From: Reticulitermes lucifugus | Lineage: Eukaryota > Arthropoda > Insecta > Blattodea > Rhinotermitidae | DNA length: 64,000 nucleotides | Assembly (NCBI GenBank): GCA_026260175.1 | Contig: JAKCWW010000957.1 | Location: 5,666-69,665 of the forward strand | Reading direction: 5' to 3' | In this document: positions 57,701 to 63,700 of the stretch, piece after piece | Layout: each line of letters begins with the position of its first letter | Numbering within the stretch: position 1 is the first letter of the stretch | Notes under the pieces: generated by a model | What the model was told of the DNA's origin: nothing | Databases searched by the model: none | Seen by the model: only the letters and a program-made list of their open reading frames with translations | Made by a program: the position numbers and the translations under genes

Positions 57701-60700
57701 TCAAGCTGTACACCATGAAGACAGGTAAAATTCCATGCATTCATAATTTCAACACTAGATGGAGGTGGTCAGCTTCATACTCTAGTCAGTTTGTCTCCCA
57801 GCAAAAACACCACCAAGCCCACTGACTATGGGAATGGGCAGTATGCAGAGCCAGCCTGCACATTGCTGTGATGATAAAAAACCCTGCCCCTGTCAGGACT
57901 TAAAACCCCCAGTGAATATTTTACAGTGAATTCAAAGATGTGAAAAAAATACGGGCCTCATTTTGAAATAAATATAGCAACAACATGGAAACTTAAATTC
58001 ATAAAGCATGTCAGGAAATTAATAATATAGCTACAGTAAATCAGTTCCTGCACCATTCAGTTGTTGGACTACATCCACTGTTCAGTGTTTAAAAAGACAA
58101 AAATGAAACACAGAGTTTTAGAGACAGGCTCTGCCTCTATCCTCAGGTGAAAGGGATGGAGAAAGCATCTACTCAGCCAAAATCAACAGAAACACTCTTG
58201 GTCAATTTCAACTTTTGTCTTTTTAAACAATGGATGATGACTGAAGTCCAAAAACTGACTGGTGCTGGCAGGAATATAACTTACCTGTTCTAGAGCTTTT
58301 GCTCGTCTCATGAATTTCTTAGCAAGATCTGCTGCCTCCTGAATTTTCAATGGTATCTTGTATCCCAGTACAGTAAGCTGACGCACCTCCCTCACCAGTC
58401 GAACTAAGTGTGGATCATAGTTCACATGCATCAACTTGCCTTGGTAAAATTGAACCACAGGTTCATCAGTACACAAGCTGCAAACATGAGTATGAGGTCT
58501 ACTAACTACAGCCGAATACTTTACAGAACAACAATTTCAAAGTCCTACTTGCAGAATCACACTGCTTACCATCAAAATTTCAAAATGCTACAAGAGAATG
58601 TGTATTCTTTCAATAATACATCATCTACTATAACATTGCCGATCCCAGTGGCCGTGCGGTGTAAGGCGTGGGTCTGTGGTCGCTCACTTACTGGGATTGT
58701 GGTTTCGAATCCCGCCTAGGGAATGGATGTCTGTCTCTTGTGAGTGTTGTGTGTNNNNNNNNNNNNNNNNNNNNNNNNNNNNNNNNNNNNNNNNNNNNNN
58801 NNNNCGAGCTGGTCCCTCGTCCAGAGGAGTCCTACCGAGTGTGGTGTGTCTAAAAAGTGTGTGATCAAGAAGCCTCAAAAAATGAGGCGGCCTAGGCCCC
58901 CAAGGGGCTGTCAAGCCATTGGAAGAAAAAAAAACTATAACATTACACTACACCTTGAACACAATCAAAATTCTCAACAGGTACATCTCTACTGACTTCT
59001 TGCATATAAACAAACTATTCACCACCAAAAATGAGTTGAGCACAAATATAAACATTCAGCACACACAGCTTACCAAGAATTATGGACATGAACAAATTTA
59101 AACAGAGACAACCGAGAAAGAAGGACTCTTTCTTATGATAACAACATTATGTTATGTTGATTTGTAGTCAGGGGTCTTGAATTATAGAATTTTTAGAAGA
59201 CTATCAATAGTCAATAACACCAACAAGTTTATAGTAGTTTGGTCTCAACTTTCTTTAAATTACATTACACCAACTCCAGAGGGTATATAGTGTGTACTGA
59301 AACATACTTAAACATCAATGGACAGACAGTCCAAACATGGAGGAAGCAGCAGGGTCTAATTCTAAGGCTCTTAATTTGTCATGAGTACAATTTTCAAACT
59401 AGCAGCAGGTCACAGAGGATATCCCAGGGCAGCCACATCCAACCTGTCGTTTGTGAGGAGCCTTGTGTGGACTGTAAAGTTAAGTAAATAATTACACACC
59501 CACAACTACACTCCCACACATTCAAATGACACCAACTCCCTCACGCACACCCACACCCATACCCACACCACCACCACCACCACCACCACCTCCTCCTCCT
59601 CCTGATACACTGCCATGCACCCCACCCCAACACACCCAATACCTATGCACACACCCAATACCTATGCACACACACCAACATAACATACACTAATTGCCCC
59701 CCCCCACATGTGTGAACACATTCACACATGCACACGCACCCATACCCACATACACACACCTGCCTCCACCTACATCCATACTCTCTCCAACCCTTGCACC
59801 AACACCCCACCTACAAAAGAACCACTAGTAACCCTCACACCCACGTACCCCAATGTCACACCTACACAATGGCCATGCTGACAGTCAAAAATCCCTCCAA
59901 GTCAACTACAGTTGCATTACTTGCCAACTGTTTAATTTACAAGACAATCATTACAGCATCACATGGAAAAAAAATTACTTAACAGAAATATGTAATAAAA
60001 AGAGTGTGTTAATATACAAATTCATTATTTAAATGCAGTTTGTTTTAAAAACCACCATGTGAATAGTGGGTGCTTTGGCCAGTATAGTGGAATACACATT
60101 TCCCTTCCTGCTAGAACTGTTGACAGGTGCATAACAGTCATAACAGTACATATGTAACCTGAGAGTTTTGCTGTTAATTGCAGCCCCTACATCCCGTGTC
60201 CAGTTATCAAACTGATCGGTGTGGTACTCCTTTAGGTCTCTCAGAACTTCACCCACTGCTCTCTGCAACTCTGCATAACCTTGCAAGTCATTCAAAAGCT
60301 TGGCACTTGTAGTCTCAACGTCTCTCACCTAAACACAACACATTACAAAGTAAATACATTAGAAAGGTTCATTTAAAACACATTACAATATTTCAGATTA
60401 AGTAGAAAGACTGTTTTCTTGCAAGAGCTGTGAAAACCAAAGCACTATGTACACAAAGCCATACAATAAGAGTTGTATCCATACATCCTAATCTCAAGGT
60501 TGTACTGTGACTGTTCAGCAGCATTAGATACAAACATGACAGCTTCCAATAAAGGGGTTTTAATGAGGAAATAAAAAATTTAAATTGTGTTTGTGTTTTC
60601 AAACTGCTTTACATTACTCAGACATGCTGTATTTTGTACACGAAACAAAATGATTCTGAGTTAACAATATAAACACTATCATTACAAATCACAGGAAAAT

Positions 60701-63700
60701 ATGTACGGAGGCATTACTTTCTGAATGTCCTATGTAATCACATTTGTTCCTTTTCTGAAATTAAAACATTCAGAGTTACCTTACACTCAAGCTGGCGAAC
60801 CCAGTAGATGTTGCTGATAACTTCTGGCATATCCAACAGCTTACTGTATTCTCTGTTCTGCCCCATACCAAAGTTTGAACTCACACTATGAATGTACTCT
60901 CTCAACAACCCCAGCAGATTTTCTCTTTCAGCAGTCAATGCGTTTTTGACACTTGGCCTTTCGATCAGTTCTTGATAACGTTTGAACTCATGCAGAAGCT
61001 AGGAAAAAAATAACAACCTTAAGTACAAAGACAATACCCATTAAATCAGATAATAGGTGGGCACCAGAGCAGGTATAGACATGGTAGCAAAGAAAAATAT
61101 TCCTTCATTTCATAATTCAACCTGTGGTCATTCGTCCCATACTGTACTAAGCTATCTTTGTTCAACTTAAAACAAAGAAAGACACATGAAACTCACGCAT
61201 GCTAATACTCACATAACTGATATATGTTGAGCTTCATAAAACTCTATGAAGAACTCAATACATATATGTAAATATGCACTTACATTCTGAAGTGGCCCTG
61301 AAAATTATTTAAAGTGAATAGCAATATTCATATCACAGAAGTTACAACAAAATCTGTCACAAAATGTAAAACAGGTCTGTAAGAGTCAACTATGACCATG
61401 TCAGTACAAAAAGTGTCCTTAAAATGAAATAACCTAAGCTAAAAGAGAAATATCTCAATAAAGTTTTGTATAGGTATAATGAAACTTATTTTTGTGAGCT
61501 CTGAAGCTTTCGCATCAGTGTTGCTGGTGAATATAGTCTTCTGGGTTGTGACGCTGTGTTGATGTGTAAATATTTCCAGACATTTTAAAGGACTCTAGTG
61601 CCTTATTCTTTATGGTCCAGCAGTCCAGGAAGAATAGCCATAAAGGGAAATAGGGCATATTATATAGGTGTGGATGATAACAACCCACTTCCCCATTCTC
61701 TTCTTCTCCTGGCACTTCAATATGCTCCTTACTCCACACGCACTACAACCCATAGAGAAGCCCAGGCCTCTCTACTCATTTTCCACCACAACTCAAAGAG
61801 TTCCCATCATTGGTAACTCAACACCCATTTCCTGAACCTTCTGTGTAGCTTAACAACACACCCATCCCAGCTGGCACACCAAGATGATGCCCAGTGCGTA
61901 TCACTATGATCTCTTTGTTTCCTTTTGCCACCCTTGTCACCCACACCTATATAATACACCCTGTTTTACCACACAGCTATTCTTCTTGGCCTGGTAGACC
62001 CTGAGGTGAAGGCACTATGTTCCTTCAGAACTTCTGTAAATGCTCACCCAATGACAGAGTGTCACATCGCAGAAGACTTGAATCCTCAGAATGAGTTTTT
62101 CAGAATCAGCCAGGTAGTTTAATCATGGTTACCTCTGAACAAATGGGTAGACATGTCAAGATATGTGACTTTTCCAGTTTTAAAAAATACACCTACAAAT
62201 TGTTTTTTTTTTAATTTTCATGTATTTGCATCTTACATTAGAAGAAAAGTAAATAAAAATATTGCTAATCACAGTGGAAGATAGTTCTACACTAGACAGC
62301 TACATATTTTGCTTATCACTGATGAGCTGCTACACACATTTCTCAAAGCCTAACAATAATTCTGGCTTTCTATATCTTTTAGAATTTATACAAATTATTT
62401 CTGGTGCAAGGTTACATTCCAAGATGATTTGATTCCACATATTCCAAAACTAGGAAATCAGTTTTGTTGCCATGCCAGTTGTATTGATTTGGGACGTACT
62501 CACTGTAAACATAAGCGTTGTATAACTACACAGTGTCAGAATGAATAGATGAACATACTGAAAGACTGCCAAAAGCTGTCTTCTGCATTAAAAAAACTAC
62601 ATATTTTGAAATACACAACGAGGAGCTTTATGATCTCTACTCCTCACCAAATATTTATTCAGGTGATCAAACCAAGAAGAATGAGATGGGCAGGGCATAT
62701 AGCACGTATTGGGCGTGGAGAGGTGCATACAGGGTTCTGGTGGGGAAATCTGAGGGAAAGAGACAACTTGGAAGAGCTAGGCATAGATGGGAGGATAATA
62801 TTAAAATAGATCAAGAGGTGGGATGGAGGGAATGGACTGGATTGATCAGGCTCAGGTTTGGGACAGGTGGTGGGCTCTTGTGAATGCAGTAATGAACCTC
62901 CAAGTTCCATAAAATGCAGGAATTTGACTAGCTGAGGACCTGTTAGCTTCTCAGGAAGGACTCTGCTCCATGGAGTTAGTTAGTCATATTTTGAAATACA
63001 ATGAGAAAAAAATTCAATGTCACAAAAGAAATAAAAATATGTACCTGCAAAGTATTTGCATTCACAGTCCGCAACTGGACCTGCAGTTTCCCGGCTACCC
63101 GCTCTTCAGTCAGTATGAGAGAGTTCTCAAATTGCTTCACAGAAGCTCTCCATAGTTGATCAGTGTATGGGTTATATTGGATTGGGTTTAGTCCCAAAAA
63201 AGGTTTATAAGTGTCATTTGTCCTCAACTCTTCCTGCTCTTTGTGCGTTAGCAGTCTTGTTAGTTGTCGATGAATAATTCTTAAATTCAGGATCTAAAAA
63301 TTAAACATGTAAGGCAATAAAACTTCAGACATTTCCGTCTTAAACTCATAACTGCCATTTGAATTCAGAATATGTCCCATGAATTCATTTCATTCAAAAC
63401 TTATAGCTAATTTGCATTGCAAGAACAAATTCCACACTGAATGCCTGTCGACACCCTAGCTTATCTAAGTTCCTAATATTGCTGCCATCTCATGCATAAT
63501 CCATTCACATTACAACCTGTTACATTCTTTCTCCCTTCAATAAAAAAACAACAGTAAAAGCTGTGTGAGTGAACAGTCTATACTTCCAACTGCTCCTCTC
63601 ACAACATTTATTTATAACACTGCTGAATATCCTGATTACATATATTGCCATTAAAATACAACTGCCTTCCTCACTGACTCTAGTTTCAATGTTACTTTGT

